From Bacteroidota bacterium (GTDB lineage: Bacteria > Bacteroidota > Bacteroidia > Chitinophagales > Chitinophagaceae), in contig JABDBX010000003.1 in the NCBI GenBank assembly GCA_013288445.1, positions 1-59,771 on the forward strand: 59,771 bases of DNA. The letters run 5' to 3'. The number at the start of each line of letters is the position of its first letter. Position 1 is the first letter of the stretch. Below the pieces are notes generated by a model that saw only the letters and a program-made list of their open reading frames with translations, searched no databases and was not told the DNA's origin. Positions 12,001 through 18,124 of this stretch are shown here, in pieces. A program made the translations under genes and the position numbers.

Positions 12001-12511
12001 CATCTAAAAAGAAAATGCTCCCGCTGTAGTAAACAACCGCACTGGGCCCAAGAAGGCCGGCTGCCGTAGCAGGGCCATTGTTTCCGCTATAGGTGCCCAC
12101 TATACTATGAGCACCGGCAAATGTGGAGATCGTACCCGATGGAGTTAACATTCTTATGACCCCGTTACTTGCATCAGCAAAATATACATTGCCCGAACCA
12201 TCAACAGCAACGCCAATAGGATAATTAATTGTTGCGCTTGCGCCTGCACCACCATCACCTGAATATCCGGCAGAACCGGTACCGGCAACCGTGGTGATTA
12301 CACCGCTTACCTGGGCATACGCCCCCACGCTCAAACAGCCCATCACCAGCATCATAAATGCCAATTTCCTGTGCCTGTTCAGCAGCAAGGATACTGCATT
12401 GCGCAGCGCATCAGCACTATGCCTGCAAACACTAAGTGTATTTGCAAACAAGAACTTGAGAAAGTTATTTCTTCCGGCTTTCATGGATAACAAATGTAAA
12501 ACTTGTTTCAT
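1..12511 (-). CDS. Giant secreted multi-domain repeat protein (NHL repeats, LamG/concanavalin-like domain, many bacterial Ig-like repeats, internal glycine-rich domain); C-terminus beyond left edge
   Basis: ATG at 12511 (minus): MKQVLHLLSMKAGRNNF...RKLAFMMLVMGCLSVGAYAQVSGVITTVAGTGSAGYSGDGGAG. Read continuously from 12511 to about 9.5 kb. The same phase was then confirmed at about 6260 (AGNPFC), about 1526 (GTLTVNPLP) and 2-180 (TVTVNPNPNVTTFNVTGTDICSGGTPNFTIG). NHL-like at about 12.3-11.3 kb, LamG-like (VSVANNTAFETSTGTLEAWV...VWNTSRTQMEIQDNM) at about 10.72-10.2 kb. Confidence 0.9.
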   Translation of the reverse strand, partial: MKQVLHLLSMKAGRNNFLKFLFANTLSVCRHSADALRNAVSLLLNRHRKLAFMMLVMGCLSVGAYAQVSGVITTVAGTGSAGYSGDGGAGASATINYPIGVAVDGSGNVYFADASNGVIRMLTPSGTISTFAGAHSIVGTYSGNNGPATAAGLLGPSAVVYYSGSIFFLDGGVYVRAVNISSGTITTVAGNGASGGGGHGTTSGPATAGMLPSGIGNIAVDPTTGNIWYGESNTGSVYYVDNPTGTGNIHSPSLPFQAVDIWFDNAGNIYEFGGTGNYVGQAAPTSTPGAFISPTIAAGNGTGGYSGDGGPASSASLNNPNNIAFDASNNMYISDQGANVIRYVDRTSGNISTFAGNFSNSGAAGFSGDGSSATSASVEFSGPLGIAVAPGGNVYISDNNNNRIRGVLNFYCGGGNLPACENAGAFSINTLLNTFDAQASGTLTWTIASVPSNGTLGGFSTATVGGSYSTSFTSGFTAPTGLTYTPNSGFTGTDPFTVTVSDGSNTVTATITVSVTASPATITGNTTLSTAITTTLSDAIGSGTWSSVSTAVGTIDPSSGIVTGLSTGTSVISYTVGSCAATTTVNVLAPGADLDFDGTDDYVSVANNTAFETSTGTLEAWVRPNWALGSVTHSPAFLAMRDPSGSTRYSFHIGSTLSLIAIWNGSSIGIVPYSFTQGVWYHIAMVYSTSDVALYINGVFVSNMGAGISSATGLPFEIGYSNSGVDEYWPGDIDEVRVWNTSRTQMEIQDNMNCDVPQQSGLVAYYRFNEGTAAGTNTSVANAIDYSGNGYCGTLNNFALTGSTSNYETGAVGSCSSISLTLPAATNTGTANICGTGTTTLNNSVSGGTWATSSSNVTLTGTATSTVTVTGVTTGTAAITYSLNCGTAITIVTVNALPTATTFNYGTTPAFCKTATTVNPTISLSSGASATNYTATVGGLVIDATTGAIAQDLSTAGTYTVTVTFSDATTCNNTATTTVTINALPTATISYTGNPFCNTTSSTTEGVTFSSGTYTLASATLNPTSAAGFTATGTGSGNINLSAIPANSYTVAVTYSDANSCVSTAATTVTINALPTATLSYSGNPFCQTVTTVNPTGVGSVTVTSYSVTPSSGLSLNTSSGAIDVGHSTAGTYSVTVTFNNGTCSSTSMAVVTVNPLPVIIPGLVLACVGDATASFNYSTAGAPDHYSVTATSGGFSNVSNAVLSGPVILTLTGSPAAGTYPGTIVGIISSTGCSSTPASFSLTINDVPTITGTPSGAICVGSSGGTLTLTPGGATANKYSISYSTAAGAAGFTNVTSGFYAGSGPIAISTFSPGSSGTNYTGNTLVLSNSTTTCQSAPATFDLTVNPLPVATFSYTASPVCQASSGTLSISQLSGPTLTSVSYVKTGGAGTLNLNGSTGAVTLSGSSPGSYTITITYSDGNCSNAAAATLVINPLPTLTSFSGTGNTVCHGTDGTVTVASSLANGTYDVSYNVGGGSTATSTLVISSTTGFFTVPNTSLALGSNTINILSVANHFTGCSSSLSGNTATVSVNPLPTVNTITGMAYCSGTSASAINFVDPANTGTTFTWTSSSNIGFGTTSGTGNIAAFTATAASVTVATITATPALNGCTGAATRVTTVTVNPAATATALFVSSGSTTLNYSGSIVNYTVPAGVTQLTVLAKGASGGTDNFGGVFAGGSGAIIQGNISVTPGQVLNVLVGQKGITDASDGTPHAGGGGGSFVTTSSNAPLIIAGGGGGAGLEDFAGQNAQTGNSGGAGNPAVGTGGAAGGGGTGGPGGIVGGDGGAGGGGGGLTGNGGSGVGPGGFSFVNGGDGGGGPATFTAVGGFGGGGSGGNGGGGGGGYSGGAGGENTSSIHHGGGGGGGSYFTGATSTSASTGNTGDGLVTISYSSSSSATAVCVGNSVNISGSVGGSASSATWSDGGAGGTYSPASDITATSYTPNSATSTQTVVTLTLTTNDPDGAGPCSSTIATLTLTVNPLPTVNTITGAAYCSGTSASAINFVDPANTGTTFTWTSSSDIGFGTTSGTGNIPAFTATAASVTVATITATPSALSCTGAATVVTTITVNPLPTATASYAGNPFCVSSASPVSVSLSGSGSYTFNSDGSSPGTSGLSGTDGSFTASVAGVGVYTVSVTYNDANSCVNTATTAVTVNALPTITLTNTSQVFCHSSTADNTAGYAYSATSGAGALTYNLAWTPGASGLSDVTGFSGTLTSGSTGGTINEDVPGGTSVNDYSGLLTISDAGTGCTNAYTLTLTVNPTPNVSGLTVSSTRVCAGQSSTITVSGSGLTGSAYNITYSVGSPDASGPTTASSVAFGSGSGTFGLTLGTAGSPVISINSITDPTTSCSSSPSIATNTLTVNPLPTFLLSSGSTARCFNASSSTPVSYFLSSTSGLPNHYTLTWSPSGPTNETNAMLGSSVDFSIPANTPVAVYTGSVTVSNAGGCTSTQTVVTLTVNPVPDISTFTIAGSTECAGITGTVNITSSSLADADYFITENVGGGGSAFPHIKSSGGSVTSSSGGTGFITIASGSLVPGSNTVNFLSITNGSTACTSTFSSVSATISVNATPTATTFNYGTPSSLCQTATTVNPTITTTASVTGYSAAPSGLVIDPTSGAIAQDLSAVGTYTVTVSLTDGSSSCTGTATNTVTVNALPDVATIPPVFAGSTQCAHIDGTVNVTASSLANGAYDVSYNVGGGSTATATLNVTSNVGFFTVPDASLTGTSNTINILSIANHTTTCSSSLSSSTATINVTAPPTVAGLTIDAAFNSICGAGTYSEQHLSVSSGGGLTDGTYTFTYNMTGSGGSSSFTGHTATVLISGGAGTMVIPSSDLSALGLGATTIDITAITSSATGCTATQGTDYTGSTITYTSNAFFTISNARAGLTSLSSISATNACASGSGVTLNGGLSDYSGFGVGYTLSAPNAGTYTASTGVGGFIIVSGNLTTPTTGETVTVNYINESGCISYLNSGNTTTFNVGAVPSFTLSNTSNELCFDASSGHTENYAYTSAVNADKYTLTWLPSGHLTNVSSFTTLPSSPIAVTVAANTAANNYSGVLTLQNATSGCTTTYNITLTVDPLPTVSYSYSSNPSCQLFTTTLNPIGLGLVTVDGFSVSPASGLSINGSGQIVNTLSTAGTYTVTVSFHNATTSCANTATALVTINPVPTFTSSTSPSGCSGAAVNIALTASTAGTTTFSWLALSHGADVSGAHNCSSSCGSTITDVLTNTGSADETQNYTVNMTSAAGCSSFPLGVNYTVHPVPAVTDFHMSGNSVCASTYATVTVTSTSLATGTYTVTYHTGSASGLSATMTFTSGTPGTGTFTVPTGDLVTTGANTIAADNIAYSSSTSCTSPLSATATVTNYTVPSITSVLNITSPTDICLGGTAQLQAAATGGDGSYTFNWTSPTTTDISSASVNPTNVTPPATGLTTYSVTVSTAGVGCSSGIYSTVSVSVNALPTITLDGTDAGTVCAGVPSSLTYSATTNSPNTYTITWDPTAVSNGFTSPTTSSLGGGFINVPTYAATTLAGEYTGTVTVTNTVTGCVSNPGTAITVSVNPSPVAGTVTTTGAVTCATYGTNVTVTASSLADGSYTFTYALGSPNTHPVNTASVTIASHTGTLTIPGSLLANSGHTLLALNNITSDASSCQVSIHATGTLTVNPLPSFGSVSTTNTLCTDPVHSDNVNYSYTGLSAAASYSLSWSAGGPSTSSGSVASGSGAFTVTVPAATAAATYTGTLTVTNSATTCPQTFTLTLIVNPLPTITLSNSAASTCAGGVATFNYSGTANTPTGYTIAWTDATPLIGSSSTGSVSGTSGSINITAPSTDATGNYNGSLTVTNANSCTSYPATPITVSVNAVPQASGLTGAGNTVCVGTGATVTVTAGSLLAGTYTVSYNVNSGTSHTATLTVASDFAGGTFTVPYSSDFTLVTSTVNLLNIAYAATPSCTVPLSGSASVTVNNVPTSSGLTSLTSGDNPICNGGTSAIVVNDLYTSFYSWAASTGSVPSGENPTVSPATTTTYSVTLSSTGAGCTSGVYTITVTVNAVPTANPIPGGPVCLTGTVNIPANASGGNPPYTYSWSGVGIISGTETDATVSAIPTAVGSPSSQVYSVTVSTPGNNCTNANYFTTTVTVNPNPNVTTFNVTGTDICSGGTPNFTIGSSLVNGTYTFSYT
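6850..7620 (-). other. Glycine-rich domain (PF12810-like) within the giant repeat protein
   Basis: Minus-strand translation in the giant ORF frame: VNYTVPAGVTQLTVLAKGASGGTDNFGGVFAGGSGAIIQGNISVTPGQVLNVLVGQKG...GGGGGSFVTTSSNAPLIIAGGGGGAG...GGGGGGGSYFTGATS. Confidence 0.75.
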
Positions 12512-13566
12512 AAATGGTGCTTTAAACAAAAACTTATAAAATGATATTCAATGTTAATACTAAACCTGTGTCACTATACTTCATTCCAAACTATCTGCTA
12601 AATACCAGGGAACGCAACACTTTTTAATTTTTTACTTTTAATTTTTTACTTTTCCAGCCCAAGTATGGGGAACGATGACAAACTATCCCACCACGAACAT
12701 TTTATCATCGTTCCCAAACTGATTTTGGCAGGCAGTGCGCTGTCCATTTCGCACGGCTGCCCTAATAGCATACCCGGAGATTAACCATTAATCCAATACG
12801 TCCCGAAAAGGGCGTACCGTGCGTGAAACTAAAATCCGATTTTTTTTTAAGCAGGGTATTGTGCTGAATGACCGGCAATGCGTTCTGAATAGATGGGTAT
12901 ATGTTCTAAAACACATAAAATTTACATCAAATCATTTATAATAAAATTCACTTATAATTGCAAATGAATTGTTAACGATATAAAACGGAACAAAAACTAA
13001 CGTCTGCCATTATTACTCAGAAAGTGCGATAAAATGAAAATAGAAGTGACGCATGAGGTTGCTTCGTTCCTGCGCCACCGCTAAGTGACGTTGGCGAAAT
13101 AAATGCCACCTTATTGCGAAACTATTTTCTTTTTTACGAGGTGTAAAATCTGCAAATAATGAATTAATAAATCCCGATTAGTGCCGATAGCCATCGGGAG
13201 GATTGCAACGAAGTAAAAATGGAACGGCGCAGCCCTCACTGAGGCAAATGAAAATCATAGTGAAAGAAGTAAAAGACCGAGCAATACCAATTACTCATTA
13301 AAACGGCATTAGAAGCGAGTAGTTGCGCACCTACGGAGCGCCGTAAAGCCTTGTCCGGCGTGTACTACAAAGCTTTTGCTCCGATGGCGCATCTACGCAG
13401 ACTTATTAAGTTGAAACGGCATAAGATGGCGTACTTCATTTTGTCATCGCTCTCAAGGCGCGGCACACGGTCGCAGTAATGCGAGTTGAGCACAGCTACT
13501 CATGCACGGTTACAAATTTAGCGCCAGGATTATACTTCTCGCCGCATAAGTTTGTGCAATGATAAA

Positions 13567-13722
13567 CGGGCAAGCCCGATAGGGCTTAAATGATGAATAG
13601 CCACCGGTGAAACCGGTGGGAAAATAGATGTGGTCATTGAACCCCGGCGGGGTTCAACTGGTATAACCCTGAAGACTCCGGGTTGCACCCGGAGCTATTC
13701 ACATTAAAGCCTTCCAGGCTTT
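13567..13722. repeat. Array of five regularly spaced perfect palindromes (REP-like)
   Basis: AAGCCCgataGGGCTT (13573-13588), CCACCGGTgaaACCGGTGG (13601-13619), TGAACCCCggcGGGGTTCA (13638-13656), CTCCGGGTtgcACCCGGAG (13676-13694), AAAGCCTtccAGGCTTT (13706-13722). Confidence 0.85.
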
Positions 13723-13874
13723 TTAAATTCAATGCACATTTTTATCCGGCGTATAGTATAATAAAATAGCCCAATTATTACCCCTGCCCAAAGTTATAGA
13801 CAAAAGCTAAATGCTTGATTCCCCGGCACATCGTCCCGATTTTTCTAACGTGAGGGGTCAGGGGTTTCTGGTTT

Positions 13875-16800
13875 TTACACCACCACATTTATCATCTTGC
13901 CTTTTACATAAATGAACTTCTTTGGGTCTTTGCCTTCCAACCATTTCTGGATGGTATCGTTTGCAAGGACTTCTTTTTCCACTGAGGCTTGCTCGGCATC
14001 TATCGGGAATTCCATTTCTATGCGGGTCTTGCCGTTTACGGCTACTGGGTACACTTTGGTGTTGTCGGTTACAAAGCGCTGTTCGTAGGCAGGGAAGGCG
14101 GCGTTAAGCACCGTGCCTTCGTTGCCCAGCTTATGCCATAGCTCCTCGGCTATGTGCGGCGCAAACGGGCATATAATCACGGCCAAAGGCTCCAGGATCT
14201 CGCGCTTGTGGCACCCACTTAGTTCATTCACACAAATCATGAATTGGCTTACGGCAGTATTGAACGAGAACCGCTCTATGTCCTCTCCTATTTTCTTTAT
14301 GGTTTTGTGCAATATGCGCAGCTCTGCGTCGGTTGCCTTTTCATCGTTCACTATCCACCCCTTTTGTTCATCGGCATACAGGCGCCACATTTTTTTCAGA
14401 AAGCGGTGCACACCTTCTATGCCCTTTGTGTCCCAGGGTTTGCTCACGTCTATAGGGCCCAGGAACATCTCGTACATACGGAAGGTATCCGCGCCATATT
14501 GCGATACTATGTCGTCCGGGTTCACCACATTGTACTTGGATTTGGACATTTTTTCGACTTCTGCACCGCAGATATACTTGCCATCTTCTAAAATAAATTC
14601 TGCATCTGCATATTCAGGTCTCCATTTTTTAAATGCTTCTATGTCTAATTCAACGCCGTCAACCATATTCACGTCAACACGAATTGGATTTATGTCGTAG
14701 TGTTTTTTAAGTCCTGCCGATACAAACTGATTGGTATCGCTAATCCGATAGACAAACCTTGTACTCCCTTGTATCATCCCCTGGTTTAGCAGCTTCTTAA
14801 ATGGCTCATCAAAGCCTATGTGGCCGAGGTCATACAGCGCCTTTGTCCACATGCGGCTGTAGAGGAGGTGGCCTACGGCATGTTCGGTGCCGCCTATGTA
14901 CAGGTCCACCTGGTTCCAGTAGTCGGTGGCGGGGCGGCTGGCAAATTCGTTGCTGTTGTGTGGGTCCATGTAGCGGAGAAAGTACCAACTGCTGCCGGCA
15001 TAGCCGGGCATGGTATTGGTCTCGCGCTGGCCTATTGGGGTGGTTACCCAGTCTTCTATATTGGCAAGTGGTCCCTGCCCTTCCGGGCCGGGCTTGTAGT
15101 TCTCTACTATCGGCAATTCCACAGGCAGGTGGCCCAGGTGCCAGTCGCTGTTTATAAGCGGCTCATCTATGCCATACGGTATGTCGTCCACATACATCAC
15201 CGGGAAAGGCTCACCCCAGTAACGCTGGCGGCTAAAACCAGCATCGCGCAGGCGGTAGTTGACTTTTCGTGTGCCCGCGCCAATATCTTCCAGCTCTTCA
15301 ATAGCAGCTTCGGTGGCATCGGCTATGCTCATACCCGTTAGAAAATCGCTATTCTCTATAGTTCCGGTTTTACTGCTATACGCTGCTTCCCCGGTGTATT
15401 TGTCTCCAAAAATATTAGTGATGGGTATGTCGAAATGTTTTGCAAAAGCATGGTCGCGGTCATCACCGCTAGGCACACCCATTATGGCTCCAGTGCCATA
15501 GCCTGCAAGCACATACTCCGATATCCAAACAGGTATCTGCCTATCAGTCAGTGGATGAATAGCGTACGCCCCGGTAAAGCAACCTGTCACCTGTTTTACC
15601 TCGCTCATGCGCTCGCGCTCTGAGCGGCTTTTTACGTATTGCCGGTATTCGTCAATGGCCTGCTTTTGTTCTGGGGTTGTAATGTCTTCTACCAGGGCAT
15701 GTTCCGGTGCCAGCACCATGAAATCAACACCGAAGATGGTATCGGGGCGGGTGGTGAAGACGGGGATAAAAACCTCTCCCCGGCCCTCTCCAAAAGAGAG
15801 GGAGGTGTTACGTACCTCATTATCTGATTGTGGGGACGTTAATTCTGTTTTTATTTTCCTTATTACGTTATCAAGATCGGCAATTACCTCTTCGTTGGTA
15901 AATCGCATAACCCTGAAACCTTTTTCTGCCAAATATTCAGTACGGGATGCATCAGCTTCCTTCTGCTGTTCATGAATTTTACCATCAACCTCAATAATAA
16001 GGTTCTTTGGCAGACATACAAAATCTGCAATAAACCTTCCAATTATATGCTGCCGCCTAAACTTAACGCCAAGTTGGCTGGCCTTTAACTGTCGCCATAA
16101 TATATTTTCTGCTTCGGTAAGGTTGTTTTTTAAATCTTTTCTAAAATCCTTAATCGAACCATAAAGAAGAGGATCAGCCGTATTCCAACCTGGCTCAACA
16201 CGGGCTTGCGCAACACCTCCCTCTCCTTTGGAGAGGGCTGGGGAGAGGTCTCTCGCGTTGGTCTGCGCAACATCTCCCTCTCTTTTGGAGAGGGTCGGGG
16301 AGAGGTTGGATAGCCTAAACCTCACCTCCGCTCCATTACTCTTTCCTATCCAGTTGCGCTGCATTTCTTTCATGGCCTCGCTCCAGTCCAGCGTATTAAG
16401 GCTGGTAAGAAGGCGGTCGGCATACTCAGTGATACGCAGAAACCACTGGCGCATGTTCTTCCTTTCCACCGGGTGACCGCCGCGTTCCGATACTCCATTT
16501 ACTACCTCATCGTTAGCCAATACCGTGCCCAATGCCTCGCACCACCACACCTGTGCGTAGCCTTGGTAGGCAATGCGGTATTGCATCAGTATATCGCGCT
16601 GCTCTTTCTCTGAATAGTTGCCCCACTGCACGGCATCAAACTCTACTGCCTCATCGGCCGGGCATGTAATATTTATGTTGCCTCCTTTTTCAAATTCGGC
16701 TACCAGCTCACTTATTGGCCGTGCCTTTTGCTGGCTACGATCGTACCAGCTATGGAATAGTTGCAGGAATATCCACTGCGTCCATTTATAATAGTTAGGT

Positions 16801-17183
16801 TCACTGGTACGCACCTCGCGGCTCCAGTCGTAGCAGAAGCCTATGTTATCCAGTTGCTCCCGGTAGCGGGCTATATTTTTTTCGGTGGTTACAGCAGGGT
16901 GCTGGCCTGTTTCTATAGCATACTGTTCGGCAGGCAGCCCAAATGCATCGAAGCCCATTGGGTGCAGTACATTGTAGCCTTTCAGTCGCTTGTAGCGCGC
17001 ATAAATATCAGATGCGATGTAGCCGAGCGGATGCCCCACATGCAGCCCTGCCCCGCTGGGGTAAGGGAACATATCCAGTATGTAGCACTTGGGCTTAGAG
17101 GTGTCGTTAGTTACTTTATAAACCTGTTGTTCGTTCCAGTATTTTTTCCGGCCTGCTTCTATTTCCCTAAAATTATACTCCAT
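13875..17183 (-). CDS. leuS: Leucyl-tRNA synthetase with a 179-aa in-frame insertion in the CP1/editing-domain entry
   Basis: MFPYPSGAGLHVGHPLGY, TTRPDTIFGVDFMVLAPEH, GYAGSSWYFLRYMDP, EKMSKSKYNVVNPDD (KMSKS). 1102 aa, or about 923 aa without the insert, which is normal LeuRS size. Confidence 0.96.
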   Translation of the reverse strand: MEYNFREIEAGRKKYWNEQQVYKVTNDTSKPKCYILDMFPYPSGAGLHVGHPLGYIASDIYARYKRLKGYNVLHPMGFDAFGLPAEQYAIETGQHPAVTTEKNIARYREQLDNIGFCYDWSREVRTSEPNYYKWTQWIFLQLFHSWYDRSQQKARPISELVAEFEKGGNINITCPADEAVEFDAVQWGNYSEKEQRDILMQYRIAYQGYAQVWWCEALGTVLANDEVVNGVSERGGHPVERKNMRQWFLRITEYADRLLTSLNTLDWSEAMKEMQRNWIGKSNGAEVRFRLSNLSPTLSKREGDVAQTNARDLSPALSKGEGGVAQARVEPGWNTADPLLYGSIKDFRKDLKNNLTEAENILWRQLKASQLGVKFRRQHIIGRFIADFVCLPKNLIIEVDGKIHEQQKEADASRTEYLAEKGFRVMRFTNEEVIADLDNVIRKIKTELTSPQSDNEVRNTSLSFGEGRGEVFIPVFTTRPDTIFGVDFMVLAPEHALVEDITTPEQKQAIDEYRQYVKSRSERERMSEVKQVTGCFTGAYAIHPLTDRQIPVWISEYVLAGYGTGAIMGVPSGDDRDHAFAKHFDIPITNIFGDKYTGEAAYSSKTGTIENSDFLTGMSIADATEAAIEELEDIGAGTRKVNYRLRDAGFSRQRYWGEPFPVMYVDDIPYGIDEPLINSDWHLGHLPVELPIVENYKPGPEGQGPLANIEDWVTTPIGQRETNTMPGYAGSSWYFLRYMDPHNSNEFASRPATDYWNQVDLYIGGTEHAVGHLLYSRMWTKALYDLGHIGFDEPFKKLLNQGMIQGSTRFVYRISDTNQFVSAGLKKHYDINPIRVDVNMVDGVELDIEAFKKWRPEYADAEFILEDGKYICGAEVEKMSKSKYNVVNPDDIVSQYGADTFRMYEMFLGPIDVSKPWDTKGIEGVHRFLKKMWRLYADEQKGWIVNDEKATDAELRILHKTIKKIGEDIERFSFNTAVSQFMICVNELSGCHKREILEPLAVIICPFAPHIAEELWHKLGNEGTVLNAAFPAYEQRFVTDNTKVYPVAVNGKTRIEMEFPIDAEQASVEKEVLANDTIQKWLEGKDPKKFIYVKGKMINVVV
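15771..16307 (-). mobile_element. DUF559/Vsr-like endonuclease cassette bounded by about 38-bp terminal inverted repeats, inserted in frame in leuS
   Basis: Ends: AACCTCTCCCCGGCCCTCTCCAAAAGAGAGGGAGGTGTTACG (plus, from 15771) and AACCTCTCCCCGACCCTCTCCAAAAGAGAGGGAGATGTTGCG (minus, from 16307). Length 537 bp = 179 codons. Encodes FRKDLKNNLTEAENILWRQLKASQLGVKFRRQHIIGRFIADFVCLPKNLIIEVDGKIHEQQKEADASRTEYLAEKGFRVMRFTNEEV. Confidence 0.85.
16211..16250 (+). repeat. Additional internal copy of the cassette terminal repeat
   Basis: CAACACCTCCCTCTCCTTTGGAGAGGGCTGGGGAGAGGT, offset exactly 57 bp (19 codons) from the outer right copy at 16268-16307. Confidence 0.85.
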
Positions 17184-17232
17184 GAAAAATTAAAAGTTAA
17201 AAATTAAAAGTCAAAATTGTGTGTGTGTGTGC

Positions 17233-17265
17233 AGATTTGACAACTTTTCAAAAGTTGTCAAATCT
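17233..17265. terminator. 33-bp perfect palindrome, terminator-like hairpin
   Basis: AGATTTGACAACTTTT-C-AAAAGTTGTCAAATCT in the leuS upstream / MBL-hydrolase downstream gap. Confidence 0.6.
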
Positions 17266-17357
17266 AATACGTAAAGACCGCTACCAAAAGTAAAGAAATT
17301 TGAAAGAAGTCCGTCTTGAAACAGAAGTTACGTAGTAAGTACCAATGATAAAAGCGT

Positions 17358-18122
17358 TTACAATTCCAGCACCAGCCCATCATACGCCAGGTGCATACCA
17401 GGAGGCAGGGCGCTGTCCACAACATCGTGCAGGCCAAGCTGGTGGCTGATGTGGGTAAAATAGGTTTCATCAGCTCCAACGCCTTTTGCGACCTCTACGG
17501 CCTCGGCCAGGGTATAATGAGATACGTGTGGCTCGTGGCGCAGGGCCGTTAGTGTTAGTATTTTGCTCCCTCTTGCCTTTTCCAATTCTTCAGGGGCTAC
17601 ATAATTGGTGTCGGTAATATAGGTGAAATCGCCTATCCGGAAGCCCAGCACCTCCATTTTATAATGCAGCAACTTTATGGTGGTTATCACCAGGCCATTT
17701 ATAGAAAATGGTTCACTGGCAGTAATTGTATTCAGTGTTACCTGGGGAATACCGGGATAAGAAATATCGCTGAATATGTATGCAAACTCCCGCCTCAGCG
17801 CCTGCTGTGTTTCTTCGGTGGCATACACCTGCATGGGCTTTTTGTCGTGGTAGTTATATGCCCGCACATCGTCAAGGCCGGCTATGTGGTCTTTATGGCT
17901 GTGGGTGAAAACTATAGCATCAAGCCTGCGCACATTGGCACGCAGCATCTGCTGCCTGAAGTCGGGACCGCTGTCTATTACAATGCTGGCTTCCGGGGTC
18001 TCTATCCATACCGATACGCGCAGACGGTTGTCTTTCGGGTTATCCGAAGTGCAGATGGGGCAGTCGCAGCCAATGAACGGAACCCCCTGGGATGTGCCCG
18101 TGCCAAGAAAAGTTATTCTCAT
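17358..18122 (-). CDS. MBL-fold metallo-hydrolase (PhnP-like)
   Basis: MRITFLGTGTSQGVPFIGCDCPICTS..., FTHSHKDHIAGLDD (HxHxDH-type metal motif). Confidence 0.9.
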   Translation of the reverse strand: MRITFLGTGTSQGVPFIGCDCPICTSDNPKDNRLRVSVWIETPEASIVIDSGPDFRQQMLRANVRRLDAIVFTHSHKDHIAGLDDVRAYNYHDKKPMQVYATEETQQALRREFAYIFSDISYPGIPQVTLNTITASEPFSINGLVITTIKLLHYKMEVLGFRIGDFTYITDTNYVAPEELEKARGSKILTLTALRHEPHVSHYTLAEAVEVAKGVGADETYFTHISHQLGLHDVVDSALPPGMHLAYDGLVLEL

Positions 18123-18124
18123 GG

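Noticed and set aside
303-12200. Track ORFs in 303-12200 (both strands, 60-121 aa)
   Set aside because: All are in wrong frames or antisense to the giant minus-strand ORF, whose phase I checked at several points. They have low-complexity or shadow-translation composition.
15771-16307. Intein or self-splicing intron in leuS
   Set aside because: No intein terminal residues/blocks or HNC motif, and the insert is fully in frame with a nuclease-like domain. Not excluded experimentally, but not supported by sequence.
15764-16312. TATCC target-site duplication flanking the DUF559 cassette
   Set aside because: TATCC occurs on both sides but 544 bp apart, which is not a multiple of three. Removing that unit would break the leuS frame, whereas the 537-bp repeat-to-repeat block restores it.
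13922-17207. Plus-strand ORFs up to 195 aa across leuS
   Set aside because: Antisense shadows of a clear leucyl-tRNA synthetase gene; no family resemblance.
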